NCBI GenBank assembly: GCA_024234855.1
Contig: JACKNN010000003.1
Location: 412,020-476,019, forward strand
Reading direction: 5' to 3'
From: Pseudomonadales bacterium
GTDB taxonomy: Bacteria > Pseudomonadota > Gammaproteobacteria > Pseudomonadales > Halieaceae
Length of the DNA stretch: 64,000 nt
In this document: piece after piece, positions 15,605-24,779 of the stretch
Layout of the letters: the number at the start of each line of letters is the position of its first letter
How positions within the stretch are numbered: the first letter of the stretch is position 1
The notes under the pieces: generated by a model
Told to the model about the DNA's origin: nothing
Databases searched by the model: none
The model's input: only the letters and a program-made list of their open reading frames with translations
Translations under genes and position numbers: made by a program

Positions 15605-16939
15605 ATGGCTGAATCTACTGTAACGGGTGTGCCGTCGAGCGATCGCGAGTCCCACGACTCCATCAGCATCGTCCAGCGCGGCAATCTCAAGACACTTGAG
15701 CAGACCCTGCGCCGGCAGTGGCGGCTGGGCCAGAATATTGTGCTGTGCTGGAGCGCGGACGAGCGCGGCCTGCTGGTGATTTTCGTGCCGCACTATTTTC
15801 TCGGCAACTACTGCGCCGGTGCTGCCGCCGGCACCGCTGCGGGCGATGATAACGAGGCCTTCATCAGGAAGCTGATATCCGGCCGACGTCGCAAGACCCG
15901 GGAGCAGCTGTTCAAGGTCAGCGAGCGACTGGATGTCGCGCCGACGTTCATCAAACTCAATACCGCGCTGACCGAGGACAAGAACGTCCTGGAGGCGGTC
16001 GAGCAGCTGATCAAGCGCTACGGCCTGAGCTATGTCGAGAGCCGTGCGGTGCTGCTGCTGGATATTGTCGAATTCTCGCTGCATACGCCGTTTGAACAGG
16101 CCAGCCAGCTCAACAGCCTGTCCTACAGCCTTAATTCCGCCTATAACAAATTGCTGGCACAGGGCATCGAGGTCAATTTCGCCCGCACTACTACCGGCGA
16201 TGGCTACTACATCTGGAACCGGGACCTGGGCCCGGCCGCGAACCAGGACCTGTTCTACTTCATGCTGCTGGTGGTGGCGGACAACGCGGTGGCCCGGGCG
16301 GCATCCAGGGGCAATACGGTGCCGGTGATTCGCACTGCCTATCACATAGGTGGCCACTATGAGCTGTACCAGGCGGAGGGGGTCAATCCCACGGTGTTCA
16401 GCTACATTGTCGGCGATGTCACTATCGAACTGGCCCGTATGGTGGACCTCACCCAGGCGCACCAGGTACTGATTGGCGATTTTCATTGTGAGAGTCCCAA
16501 CTGGAAGCCGGTCACGGATAACCAGACGGCGGGGCGGGTGGCACCGATGGTGTCAGCCCCCGCTTTTATCAGCGCATGCAACCGCAGCCTGCCGGCCCTT
16601 CAGGGCACCCAGCTGTCGGGCAAGGCGATCAGCGCTTTCTCGTGCCATCTCACCGAGGGTGAGTGCCAGGGAGAGAAGCATGGCCCGCGACGGTTTCGTA
16701 TCGTCGACAAGCACGGCCTGTCGCGCCACGCCTACAATCTGCAGATCGCCATCGAGCTGGAGGGCCAGCGACTGTCGCTGGGGCTGGATGACAGCCAGTT
16801 GCCGCACCGCAGCACCAATTCCGCCGCGGCGGACATTGCCAGTGGCCAGTCCACCGCCGCACCCACCACGGCGGAACTGATTGACGACCTGGCGAGCCTG
16901 TTGAAAAAGCGCAATACCAAAGCGATGACCGAGGACTGA
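15605..16939 (+). CDS. Class III nucleotidyl cyclase-like protein
   Basis: 444 residues. The central part (about 145-290) reads as a class III cyclase homology domain: LLLDIVEFS (first metal Asp, D153), TTTGDGYYIW (second metal Asp, D199), then AYHIGGHYELYQ and YIVGDVTIELARM in place of the usual GIHxGxV and GDxVNxAxRM. Both metal aspartates are kept, but the transition-state asparagine position is Glu (IELARM), so cyclase activity is uncertain. The N-terminal 140 residues are unfamiliar, and the C-terminal 130 residues hold a beta-rich segment then a low-complexity tail. No membrane segment. A PDE/HD-type phosphohydrolase starts 7 bases after it. Confidence 0.72.
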   Translation: MAESTVTGVPSSDRESHDSISIVQRGNLKTLEQTLRRQWRLGQNIVLCWSADERGLLVIFVPHYFLGNYCAGAAAGTAAGDDNEAFIRKLISGRRRKTREQLFKVSERLDVAPTFIKLNTALTEDKNVLEAVEQLIKRYGLSYVESRAVLLLDIVEFSLHTPFEQASQLNSLSYSLNSAYNKLLAQGIEVNFARTTTGDGYYIWNRDLGPAANQDLFYFMLLVVADNAVARAASRGNTVPVIRTAYHIGGHYELYQAEGVNPTVFSYIVGDVTIELARMVDLTQAHQVLIGDFHCESPNWKPVTDNQTAGRVAPMVSAPAFISACNRSLPALQGTQLSGKAISAFSCHLTEGECQGEKHGPRRFRIVDKHGLSRHAYNLQIAIELEGQRLSLGLDDSQLPHRSTNSAAADIASGQSTAAPTTAELIDDLASLLKKRNTKAMTED

Positions 16940-16946
16940 TCACCGC

Positions 16947-17870
16947 ATGAACGTTTCATCGCGCGCCTGTCACATGGATGTGAGCAACACCGTGGATGTG
17001 ACCAGTCCCGGGGCCGTCGGCGCGGTGGTGCGCGAGATCCTCCAGCAGCGCTACCCGGCTTATGATTTCTCGCCGGTGGATCGGCTGGTCGACGACTTCG
17101 CCAGCCTGTACGACGGCAGCTTTCCCGGCTTCAGGGCCTGCGAGATGTCCTATCACAACACCCAGCATGTGCTGGATGTCACCCTGGCCATGGCGCGGCT
17201 GCTGGACGGGCATGAGGCGGCGCCGGGACAGGTCGGTCCGCTCGGCCCCGAACTCGCCCTGGCCGGGATCGCCGCAGCGCTGTTTCACGACTCCGGGTAC
17301 ATTCGCCGCCTGCGCGACAACCGCAACAAGAATGGCGCTGCCTACACCCGGGTGCACGTGGCGCGCGGCGCGCGCTTCATGGCCGAATACCTGCCCGGCG
17401 TCGGCCTGCCGGCGCTGGTCGGGGTCTGCACCCGTATCATTCACTTTACCGGTTACGAAATTGATTCCCGCACCCTGCCGGTGGCCAGTGAGCAGGAGCG
17501 ATGCCTGGGCAGTCTGCTGGGCACCGCGGACCTCATGGCCCAGTTGGCTGACGTCGATTACCTGCGCAAGTGTCGCGATCATCTCTACGAGGAATTCGAG
17601 CTCGGTGGCATTGCGGGGAAACAAGGCTGTGGCACCAGTGATGGCACCCGCATCGCCTCGCGCCAGCAGCTGCTCGAATCCACCCCGGAGTTTATTCGCA
17701 AGACCCTGGAGCAGCGCCTGGAGGGACAGTTTGGCGGCGTGCATCGCCTCGCCGCGCGCTGCTTCGACGGCTCGCACCTGTACATGGACGCTATTCTCGA
17801 CAACTGTCGGCGCCTGCAGGCGCTGTTGTCGGGGGACGACGAGGTCCTGATTTCCCCCTGCCGGTCTTGA
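16947..17870 (+). CDS. Class I PDE-like/HD-domain phosphohydrolase
   Basis: 307 residues. The metal site follows the cyclic-nucleotide phosphodiesterase pattern: YHNTQHVLDV (69-78, H74), FHDSGY (H114, D115) and GTADLMAQ (D195), that is His-His-Asp-Asp as in HD hydrolases and eukaryote-type class I PDEs. YHNxxHxxDV in particular is the PDEase_I signature. It starts 7 bases after the cyclase-like gene; its TGA overlaps the TTG start of rsmJ. The obvious reading is that it hydrolyses a cyclic nucleotide made by its neighbour, but it could be a general HD phosphohydrolase. Met at 16974 is an alternative start. Confidence 0.72.
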   Translation: MNVSSRACHMDVSNTVDVTSPGAVGAVVREILQQRYPAYDFSPVDRLVDDFASLYDGSFPGFRACEMSYHNTQHVLDVTLAMARLLDGHEAAPGQVGPLGPELALAGIAAALFHDSGYIRRLRDNRNKNGAAYTRVHVARGARFMAEYLPGVGLPALVGVCTRIIHFTGYEIDSRTLPVASEQERCLGSLLGTADLMAQLADVDYLRKCRDHLYEEFELGGIAGKQGCGTSDGTRIASRQQLLESTPEFIRKTLEQRLEGQFGGVHRLAARCFDGSHLYMDAILDNCRRLQALLSGDDEVLISPCRS

Positions 17871-18739
17871 GCGGCTCGCGGGGCGAGAAGATATCCCTGG
17901 CGCTGCTGGCGGTCTCAGCAGCCGACGTCCCGCTGGCCGCCGGGCTGGCGCGCGAACTCGATCTGCCCATCGTCCCGGTCGATACCGACCCGGCAGCTTG
18001 CGAGGCATACGATGTGCTGCTGGTGGTGGCGGGCGGTGTGGTGGCCCTGCAGCAGACACCGCGCCTGGGCCGCTCGGCCGCTGCGCGCAAAAAGCCCGGT
18101 CGCCGGCCCACGGCGGGCGTATTGCCCGGCCCGGTTGCGGTGGATTTCGGCAGTGAGGCCATGCGCCACCGGCGCCGCTCCGGCCACAATGAACTGCTGG
18201 GCCGGGCCGTGGGTGTGCAGGGCCGCCGGCAGCCGCGGGTACTGGATGCCACGGCGGGCCTGGGTCGCGACAGCTTTGTGCTGGCGGATATGGGCTGCGC
18301 GGTTACCCTGTGTGAACGGAACCCGGTCATCGCTGCGATGCTGGCCCGGGCCCTGCAGGCGACGCTCAGCGGTGGTGACGACTGGTCGGGCGCGGTGGTT
18401 CGCCGGATGAGCCTGGTCGCCGGCGATGCCCGCGGCCTGTCCCCGCATCAGCTCGCGGCAATCGATGTCATCTACCTCGATCCCATGTTTCCCCGGCGGG
18501 ACAAGTCGGCGGCGGTGAAGAAAGAGATGGCGTTGTTCCAGGCGCTGCTGGCGGGCGCCGGCAGCGAACAGGTGGCGGACGAGCTGCTGCCCTGGGCACT
18601 GGCGCAGGATGTGGCGCGGGTGGTGATCAAGCGTCCGAGTCGGGCCCCCTTCCTGGGGGGGCGCCCGCCTTCCCACAGCGTGGCCGGCAAGGCGGTGCGC
18701 TTTGATGTCCATGTGAGGCGCCCGCTGCCGCCCGCGTGA
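17867..18739 (+). CDS. rsmJ: 16S rRNA (guanine(1516)-N2)-methyltransferase
   Basis: 290 residues, SAM-dependent methyltransferase of the RsmJ/YhiQ family: VDFGSEAMRHRRRSG, the SAM loop DATAGLGRDSFVLA, and DPMFPRR as the substrate-side DP[M]FP motif. The TTG start overlaps the preceding TGA (TTGA), so translation is probably coupled to the phosphohydrolase. Slightly longer than E. coli RsmJ (about 250) because of an insert around residues 65-85. Confidence 0.93.
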   Translation: MSGSRGEKISLALLAVSAADVPLAAGLARELDLPIVPVDTDPAACEAYDVLLVVAGGVVALQQTPRLGRSAAARKKPGRRPTAGVLPGPVAVDFGSEAMRHRRRSGHNELLGRAVGVQGRRQPRVLDATAGLGRDSFVLADMGCAVTLCERNPVIAAMLARALQATLSGGDDWSGAVVRRMSLVAGDARGLSPHQLAAIDVIYLDPMFPRRDKSAAVKKEMALFQALLAGAGSEQVADELLPWALAQDVARVVIKRPSRAPFLGGRPPSHSVAGKAVRFDVHVRRPLPPA

Positions 18740-18868
18740 ACGCGAAGTGCCCGTGCCGTCCTCGTCGCGCAGCCGGTCCGGCGAAGCGCTGGTGCTTATC
18801 GGGACACCGACTGGCCGACGCGCTACTATCGGCCGTCGTTACATGGGATCACGTACCTGGGAGATAGC

Positions 18869-19627
18869 ATGTCAGCTCAAAAAATTGCGGCGCTGGTCAC
18901 CGGCGCCTCCGCCGGCCTCGGGGCCGAGTTCTGTCGGCAGCTGGCCGATCGCTGCGAGGTGATTATCGCGGTAGCCCGTCGCGGCGATCGCCTGCGGCAG
19001 CTGCGTGCGGAGTTGGCGAGCAGCGCCGAAGTACACGTCATCGAAGCCGACCTCACCCGCGTGGAAGGGGTCGCCCGCACAATGGAGGCCCTGCGCCAGC
19101 TGGGCCCGGTGGATTACCTGGTGAACAATGCGGGTTTTGGCACCTACGGCGCGTTTGCGGATCAGTCGATAGACAGCCAGCGGGATATGGTCAGCCTGCA
19201 CATCGACGCCACCATCACCCTGTGCCGCGCGGCGATTCCATTCATGCGCGAGCGTGGCGGGGGCCATATTATCAACGTGTCATCCGCGGGTGCTTTCCTG
19301 CCCGGCAAGGGTCTCGCCGTCTATGGCGCCACCAAGGCGTTTCTCAATCATTTCTCAATGGCGCTACAGGCCGAAGTTGCGGGTACTGGCATCGAGGTGC
19401 AGGCGCTGTGCCCGGGATATACCCACACGGAGTTTCACCGGGGGCTGGAGCGCGAGGGTATCAGCAAGGACATGGTGCCCGCGGGGATGTGGATGAACGC
19501 CGATGCCGTGGTTTCAGTCAGCCTTGCCGCCCTGGGCAGTGGCCGGGTGCTGGTCGTGCCGGGCGAGCAGAACCTGGCGCTGGCGCGCGTCGGCTACCAG
19601 CGCCAGTTGGACACGTTGCAACACTGA
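18869..19627 (+). CDS. Short-chain dehydrogenase/reductase
   Basis: 252 residues, classical SDR: TGASAGLG (11-18), NNAG (86-89), serine S138/S139 and YGATK (Y152, K156). It is most like the DltE/YdfG-type broad oxidoreductase group (LVTGASAGLGAEFCRQLA, then PGYTHTEF). GGGAG lies 7 bases before the ATG. Monocistronic by context: 129 bases from rsmJ and convergent with dapE 11 bases away. Substrate unknown. Confidence 0.85.
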   Translation: MSAQKIAALVTGASAGLGAEFCRQLADRCEVIIAVARRGDRLRQLRAELASSAEVHVIEADLTRVEGVARTMEALRQLGPVDYLVNNAGFGTYGAFADQSIDSQRDMVSLHIDATITLCRAAIPFMRERGGGHIINVSSAGAFLPGKGLAVYGATKAFLNHFSMALQAEVAGTGIEVQALCPGYTHTEFHRGLEREGISKDMVPAGMWMNADAVVSVSLAALGSGRVLVVPGEQNLALARVGYQRQLDTLQH

Positions 19628-19638
19628 AACGGCGGGTA

Positions 19639-20790
19639 TCAATCCGCCTTGTCGGCTGCCTGCCCGAGCAGCAGGCACTCCATTACGCCCCGGTAAATGG
19701 CCGCCAGCCGCGGCAGGTCGGCGGCGAGCACCACCTCGTTCAGCTTGTGGATAGTCGCATTGATGGGGCCCAACTCCACCACCTGGGCGCCCGTCGGGGC
19801 GATGAAGCGGCCGTCGGAGGTGCCGCCGGCGGTGGACAGCTCGGGTTCCAGTCCGGTCACCGCGCCAATACTGGCCACAGTCGCCGCCACCAGCGCGCCG
19901 CTGGCGGTCAGGAAGGGCTGGCCACTGAGCACCCAGCGCAATTCGTAATCGAGCCCGTGGGCATCGAGGATGGCCTCGGTGCGCCGGCGCAACTCGTCCT
20001 CGGTCACCTCGGTGGAAAAGCGGAAGTTAAACAGCACCTGTACGGTGCCGGGTATCACGTTGGTGGCCCCGGTGCCGGCATGGATATTGGATATCTGCAT
20101 GGACGTGGGGGGAAAGAACTCGTTGCCCTCATCCCAGACTTCCGCCACCAGCGCCTCCAGCGCGGGCAGGGCGCGATGTATCGGGTTGTCCGCCAGCTGC
20201 GGGTAGGCGATGTGGCCCTGGATGCCGCGCACTGTGAGCACTGCGCCCAGCGAACCGCGCCGGCCGTTCTTGATGACATCGCCAAGGCTGGCACTGCTCG
20301 ACGGCTCGCCCACCAGGCACCAGTCGATGGCCTTGTTCTGCTGTTGCAGGTGCTGCATGACCTTGACCGTGCCGTTTACCGCGTCCCCCTCCTCGTCGGC
20401 GGTGATCAGGAAACCGATGCGCCCGGGGTGGTCGGGATGCTCTGCTACAAACTCCTCGCAGGCGATGAGCATGGCGGCGAGGCTGCCTTTCATATCCGCC
20501 GCGCCGCGCCCGTAGAGCGAGCCGTCGACCAGGGTGGGCTCAAACGGCGGCGTGTGCCACTGCTCCGGCGGGCCGGTGGGCACGACATCGGTGTGGCCGG
20601 CGAACACCAGTATCGGTCCGGCGTTGCCGCGCTCGGCCCAGAAGTTATCCACCTCACCGAAACGCAGCGGGGTGCAGCTGAAGCCGAGCGCCGTCAGCCG
20701 CTCCATCATCAGCGCCTGGCAGCCGGCGTCGTCGGGTGTCACCGAGCGGCGGCGAATCAGTTCACAGGCCAGGGCCAGCGTTTTTTCCAT
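19639..20790 (-). CDS. dapE: Succinyl-diaminopimelate desuccinylase
   Basis: 383 residues with the chosen start MEKTLALACELIRRRS. M20 zinc peptidase fold: AGHTDVVPTG (metal His, Asp), YGRGAADMKGSLA (bridging Asp) and TADEEGDAV (catalytic Glu pair). It releases succinate from N-succinyl-LL-diaminopimelate in lysine and peptidoglycan precursor synthesis. The frame runs 8 codons further upstream, but the family N-terminus starts here. It follows dapD after 24 bases; both are in the conserved dapD/yffB/dapE neighbourhood. Confidence 0.95.
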   Translation of the reverse strand: MEKTLALACELIRRRSVTPDDAGCQALMMERLTALGFSCTPLRFGEVDNFWAERGNAGPILVFAGHTDVVPTGPPEQWHTPPFEPTLVDGSLYGRGAADMKGSLAAMLIACEEFVAEHPDHPGRIGFLITADEEGDAVNGTVKVMQHLQQQNKAIDWCLVGEPSSSASLGDVIKNGRRGSLGAVLTVRGIQGHIAYPQLADNPIHRALPALEALVAEVWDEGNEFFPPTSMQISNIHAGTGATNVIPGTVQVLFNFRFSTEVTEDELRRRTEAILDAHGLDYELRWVLSGQPFLTASGALVAATVASIGAVTGLEPELSTAGGTSDGRFIAPTGAQVVELGPINATIHKLNEVVLAADLPRLAAIYRGVMECLLLGQAADKAD

Positions 20791-20814
20791 GGGTTTGTTT
20801 TCCCGCAGGCACAC

Positions 20815-21834
20815 TCAGTTGTGGGCGTGCAATTCCTTGTTGAGTTCCACCGCCGAGCGGTTGGTCAGGCATTCCACCGCGCCAGTGGTGGAGTTGCGTC
20901 GAAACAGCAGGTCGGACTTGCCGGCCAGGTCCCGGGCCTTGGCTGTTTCCACCGGCATGCCGTCGGCATCGAGCATGGTCAGCTTGGTGCCCGCGGTCAC
21001 GAACAGGCCGGCCTCAACGGTGCAGCGGTCCCCTAGCGGTATGCCGATGCCGGCGTTGGCGCCAATCAGGCACTCCCTGCCGACCGATATGACGATATTG
21101 CCGCCGCCGGACAGGGTGCCGATAGTGGAGCAACCGCCACCCAGATCCGAGCCCGCGCCGACAAATACCCCGGCCGAAATGCGCCCCTCGATCATGCCCG
21201 GGCCCTCGGTGCCGGCATTAAAATTGACGAAGCCCTCGTGCATGATGGTGGTGCCCTCGCCCAGGTAGGCGCCCAGGCGGACCCGGGCGGTGTGGGCGAT
21301 GCGCACGCCCGCCGGCACCACGTAGTTTGTCATCTTGGGAAACTTGTCGACACAGCTGACTTCCAGCACCTCGCCGCGCATGCGCGCCGCCAGCTGGCGC
21401 TCGGGCAGCTCGGCGATATCGATCGCGCCCTCGCTGGTCCACGCCACATTGGGCAGTATGCCAAACAGCCCCTGCAGGTTGGTGCCGTGGGGTTTGACCA
21501 GCCGGTGCGACAGCAGGTGCAGTTTCAGGTAGCCCTCCGGCACGGAGGCGGGGGGCGCATCCGTCGTCAGCAGTACCGCGGTGACCGGTCGGCCGCAGTC
21601 GCGCAAGCGCCCTGCCAGCTCGGCCTGCTCAGTGTCGCCCGCCGCCTTCAGGGCTGCCTGCAGCGCCTGCAGTTGGGCGTTGTCCAGGCTGCTGCCCGTG
21701 GCGCAGTCGGCAACGGCCGTCACCACAGCTGGGGACGGAGCCAGCAGCGGCTGGGGATAAAACACTTCCAGCCACTGCCCCTTGCTGTTGTGGGTGCCCA
21801 CGCCGAGGCCAAAAGCGAATGCGCAGTCTGTCAT
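20815..21834 (-). CDS. dapD: Tetrahydrodipicolinate N-succinyltransferase, long form
   Basis: 339 residues. The C-terminal half is a left-handed beta-helix of hexapeptide repeats (about 195-310: VRLGAYLGEGTTIMHEGFVN and following). The N-terminal domain and the 340-residue length fit the Pseudomonas/Actinobacteria-type DapD, not the 274-residue E. coli form. It uses succinyl-CoA to make N-succinyl-2-amino-6-ketopimelate. It lies between yffB (16 bases upstream) and dapE. Confidence 0.94.
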   Translation of the reverse strand: MTDCAFAFGLGVGTHNSKGQWLEVFYPQPLLAPSPAVVTAVADCATGSSLDNAQLQALQAALKAAGDTEQAELAGRLRDCGRPVTAVLLTTDAPPASVPEGYLKLHLLSHRLVKPHGTNLQGLFGILPNVAWTSEGAIDIAELPERQLAARMRGEVLEVSCVDKFPKMTNYVVPAGVRIAHTARVRLGAYLGEGTTIMHEGFVNFNAGTEGPGMIEGRISAGVFVGAGSDLGGGCSTIGTLSGGGNIVISVGRECLIGANAGIGIPLGDRCTVEAGLFVTAGTKLTMLDADGMPVETAKARDLAGKSDLLFRRNSTTGAVECLTNRSAVELNKELHAHN

Positions 21835-21850
21835 GGTGAATCCTTGTCTG

Positions 21851-22207
21851 TCAGAGGGTGTGTTTGCTGAAAATTTTCTGGTAGCTGGCGGCGGAAAAGC
21901 CGGTGAAGCGCTCGTGGCCGGTATCCAGCAGCGGCCGCTTGATCAGGGTGGGCTGGGCCAGGATCGCCGGCAGCGCGGAGTCCTGGTTCATGCCCGTGCG
22001 GGTCGCTTCATCCAGCGCCTTCCAGCTGGTGCTGCGTTTGTTGACCAGGGTTTCCCAGCCCAGCTCAGCCAGCCAGCGGGCCACCATCTCGCGGTCGAGT
22101 CCGTCTGCGCGAAAGTCGTGAAACCGGTAATCGACACCGTGCGTATCCAGCCAGTTGCGGGCTTTTTTCACCGTGTCGCAGCTTTTTATGCCGTAAAGAG
22201 TGATCAA
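21851..22207 (-). CDS. yffB: ArsC/Spx-family thioredoxin-fold protein
   Basis: 118 residues from the TTG start at 22207: MITLYGIKSCDTVKKARNWL is the conserved N-terminus of YffB, with a single redox cysteine (KSCD). The thioredoxin-like ArsC fold continues to LIKRPLLDTG. Its role is uncertain (possibly glutathione-linked reduction), but it is conserved between dapD and dapE-type genes. An ATG at 22246 would add 13 residues with no family similarity, and that ATG lies inside a good -10 box, so the TTG start is preferred. Confidence 0.85.
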   Translation of the reverse strand: MITLYGIKSCDTVKKARNWLDTHGVDYRFHDFRADGLDREMVARWLAELGWETLVNKRSTSWKALDEATRTGMNQDSALPAILAQPTLIKRPLLDTGHERFTGFSAASYQKIFSKHTL

Positions 22208-22241
22208 ACCGCCCAGCCGCCCTGTCGTGCAAAGGCCGGCT

Positions 22242-22250
22242 AGCATAGCA
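22242..22250 (-). promoter_or_regulatory. Extended -10 promoter for yffB-dapD-dapE
   Basis: On the minus strand, TGC followed by TATGCT (hexamer 22247-22242) gives an extended -10 (TGnTATGCT). Transcription would start near 22235, 27 bases before the TTG start at 22207. This is the main argument for that start. Confidence 0.5.
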
Positions 22251-22340
22251 AATACCCCGCGCCAGATATAGCGGTCCCGGGCCTACCAGAGTGGGGCGGC
22301 ATCGCGTGCGGGCCGTGTCCGGCACGCGGGCGCGGGGATG

Positions 22341-23735
22341 CTACATGTGAATCGGCGCGCCGGTCAGGCCCAGTGCCGCTTCCATGACGCCTTCCGCCAG
22401 GGTGGGGTGAGCGTGGATCATGCGGGTGATATCCTCCGGCAGTAGCTCCGCCGTTTTCGCCAGCAGGATCTCGTGCAGTATCTCGGTGGCGTTCAATCCC
22501 ACCACATGCCCACCCAGGATCTCGCCGGTATCGGGGTCGGCGATCAGTTTCACCAGGCCCTCGTGTTTGCCGACCGCCACGGCCTTGCCGATGCCGCGGT
22601 AGGGGAACACCGACTTGCGGATAGTGATACCCCCGGTTTTCGCGTCGTCCTCGCGCAACCCGAAGCCGGCGACCTGGGGCTCGCAGTAAATGGCCGAGGG
22701 CACTTCCGCCGGGTTGACCCGCTTCATCTGGCCACCGTGGCCGGCGATAAATTCCACCGCCAGTTCGCCTTCGCGCGAGGCCACGTGCGCCAGCAGCGGC
22801 GTGCTGGTGACATCGCCGATAGCGAATATGCCTTTGGCGGCGGTCTGGTTGTAATCTCCCACCGGGATAAAGCCGCGGGTATCTGCCTTGAGACCAACGC
22901 TGTCCAGGCCCAGGTCCTCGGTATTGGGACGACGACCAAACACCACCAGCGCTTTTTCCGCCTCGACAGTGCTCTCCCCTGCGGGTGTGTCGAGGGTAAC
23001 GCAGACGCCTTTTGCCGAACGGGTCAGGCCGGTGGCGCGGGTGCCGGTGTGCACCGTGATACCGGCTTTGTCAAAACTCGCCGCCAGTACTGCCGCGCAC
23101 TCGAAGTCCTCCGTGGGCAGCAGGTGCTCCGTCATTTCCACCACGGTGACCGCCACGCCAAAAGCGTTCATGACGAAGGCGAACTCGCAGCCGATGGCGC
23201 CGCCACCCAGGATGACCAGGGATTTGGGCAGTATCTTCAGGTCGAGGATACCGGTGGAGGAGAGCACCTGCTTTTCATCAAATTCAAAACCCTTCACCTC
23301 GAGTGGGCGCGAGCCGGTGGCGATAAGTATATTGTTGGCGCTGAGCGCTGCGCCGCCTTCGATAGCCACCTTGCCGGGGCCGGCCAGGCGGGCGCGGCCC
23401 CTGATGATTTTCACCTTGTTCTTGCGCAGCAGGCCGCTGACGCCGCCGGCCAGGGTATTGGCCGCGGCGCGGGAGTTGGCGTGCACCTTGCCGTAGTCGA
23501 GGCCCGAGCGGTCCACCTTTACGCCCAGTTTCTCCAGCGTGTGCAGCACCTGGTAGTCCTCCGCCTGCTGGATCAGGTTCTTGGAGGGGATGCAGCCCCA
23601 GTTGAGGCAGACGCCGCCAGGGGTGTCCATTTCAACAACAGCGACCGTCAGGCCGAGTTGGGCCGCGCGAATCGCCGCGACATAGCCACCGGGGCCGGCG
23701 CCGATAATCGCAACATCGAGGTTTGGGTCGGACAT
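22341..23735 (-). CDS. lpdA: Dihydrolipoyl dehydrogenase (E3)
   Basis: 464 residues, pyridine-nucleotide disulphide oxidoreductase: FAD motif GAGPGGYVAA, redox pair GGVCLNWGCIPSK, NAD motif GGGAIGCEFA, and the C-terminal HAHPTLAEG His-Glu dyad at the dimer interface. It reoxidises the lipoyl groups of the E2 component. Last gene of the five-gene operon, starting 3 bases after the AcoX-like gene. It has no N-terminal lipoyl domain, unlike some Aco-type E3 proteins. Confidence 0.95.
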   Translation of the reverse strand: MSDPNLDVAIIGAGPGGYVAAIRAAQLGLTVAVVEMDTPGGVCLNWGCIPSKNLIQQAEDYQVLHTLEKLGVKVDRSGLDYGKVHANSRAAANTLAGGVSGLLRKNKVKIIRGRARLAGPGKVAIEGGAALSANNILIATGSRPLEVKGFEFDEKQVLSSTGILDLKILPKSLVILGGGAIGCEFAFVMNAFGVAVTVVEMTEHLLPTEDFECAAVLAASFDKAGITVHTGTRATGLTRSAKGVCVTLDTPAGESTVEAEKALVVFGRRPNTEDLGLDSVGLKADTRGFIPVGDYNQTAAKGIFAIGDVTSTPLLAHVASREGELAVEFIAGHGGQMKRVNPAEVPSAIYCEPQVAGFGLREDDAKTGGITIRKSVFPYRGIGKAVAVGKHEGLVKLIADPDTGEILGGHVVGLNATEILHEILLAKTAELLPEDITRMIHAHPTLAEGVMEAALGLTGAPIHM

Positions 23736-23738
23736 GGT

Positions 23739-24779
23739 TTACTCCCGAAAATTTCGTGGTTGGTGTTGTGCCACCGGGGAAAAATCATCGCGAAAGAGGC
23801 CGCGCTCCACGCCCAGGCTGAGCGCCCGCTGGACATCCACCACCCGCGGGCCCTGTGGGTCGAAGGCGACCTCCCAGTGGCGTTTTTCATCGATCGCCAG
23901 TTCCCGCTCGCCGTCAAAGGCGAACACCCCGCGCGGGCTGGCCACGCTGGCGCGCCCGTCGAAATGAGCGTGGTCGCGCACCGCGATTCGCGCCACCAGG
24001 CCAGGCGCCATCGGCGCCGTCACATGGGTGCAGGCGGGGTCATCGACAGCGCCGAGTTGCAGGTGCAGGCCCCGGCCGCAGCCGGGCGCCAATGGCGCGA
24101 GGCAGCCGCCGATGGCGGACAGACCGATGCTGTCGGGGCGGGCCTGGGCCAGGAACAGCTCGCGCACGGAATCGCCTTCCCAGACCGCCAGCGCGCCACT
24201 ATCGAGGGTGTCGATCACCGAGATATCCACCAGCGCATGGGAGACTTCCTCGCCGTCCGCCAGCAGCCGCAGCATCGGCGCCCGCAGCAGCCCCTCGTCG
24301 CCCGCCAGGGCGCGCACCACGCAGGCGGCGGCCATGCCGGCAAGTGTGCCCTCGAGCATGCGGGGGAAGGCGTTATTGGTGCCGGTGGACAGGGGTATCA
24401 GCGGTATCTCGCCGCAGTGGCTGGCTACCGCCCGGCTGGTGCCGTCGCCGCCGAGTACGAGCAGGCAGCCGAAGTCCTGCTCGCGCATCAGGCTGGCGGC
24501 GCGCTCGGTATCGCTGCGGCTGCCGAGCAGCCAGGGCAGTTCCAGGCAGGCGACATCGAGGCCGTTCAGGTCGTCGCCGGCGGCCTCGATAGCGCGCTGG
24601 CCCAGGTTGGTCGGATCGGGTGCAATGCGAGCCCGCTCCACACCCAGCGCATCGAGCGCCCGCAGGATGCGCACCACGGCATTGATCTTCTCGCTGTGGG
24701 TGGAGGTGGAGCCGAATGCCACCAGGCGGCGCAAATCCTTGCCGGCGGCGGGGTTGACGATGATGCCGACACTTTTCAT
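23739..24779 (-). CDS. acoX: AcoX-like ATP-NAD kinase family protein
   Basis: 346 residues. N-terminal NAD-kinase-like domain: VGIIVNPAAGKD (6-17) and the GGDGTSRAVA loop; IPLSTGTNNAFP follows. The remainder matches AcoX proteins, found only beside acetoin-type dehydrogenase genes. Biochemical role undefined; not required for activity in other species as far as I recall. It lies between E2 (124 bases upstream) and lpdA (3 bases downstream), which supports the acetoin-operon reading of the whole cluster. Confidence 0.85.
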   Translation of the reverse strand: MKSVGIIVNPAAGKDLRRLVAFGSTSTHSEKINAVVRILRALDALGVERARIAPDPTNLGQRAIEAAGDDLNGLDVACLELPWLLGSRSDTERAASLMREQDFGCLLVLGGDGTSRAVASHCGEIPLIPLSTGTNNAFPRMLEGTLAGMAAACVVRALAGDEGLLRAPMLRLLADGEEVSHALVDISVIDTLDSGALAVWEGDSVRELFLAQARPDSIGLSAIGGCLAPLAPGCGRGLHLQLGAVDDPACTHVTAPMAPGLVARIAVRDHAHFDGRASVASPRGVFAFDGERELAIDEKRHWEVAFDPQGPRVVDVQRALSLGVERGLFRDDFSPVAQHQPRNFRE

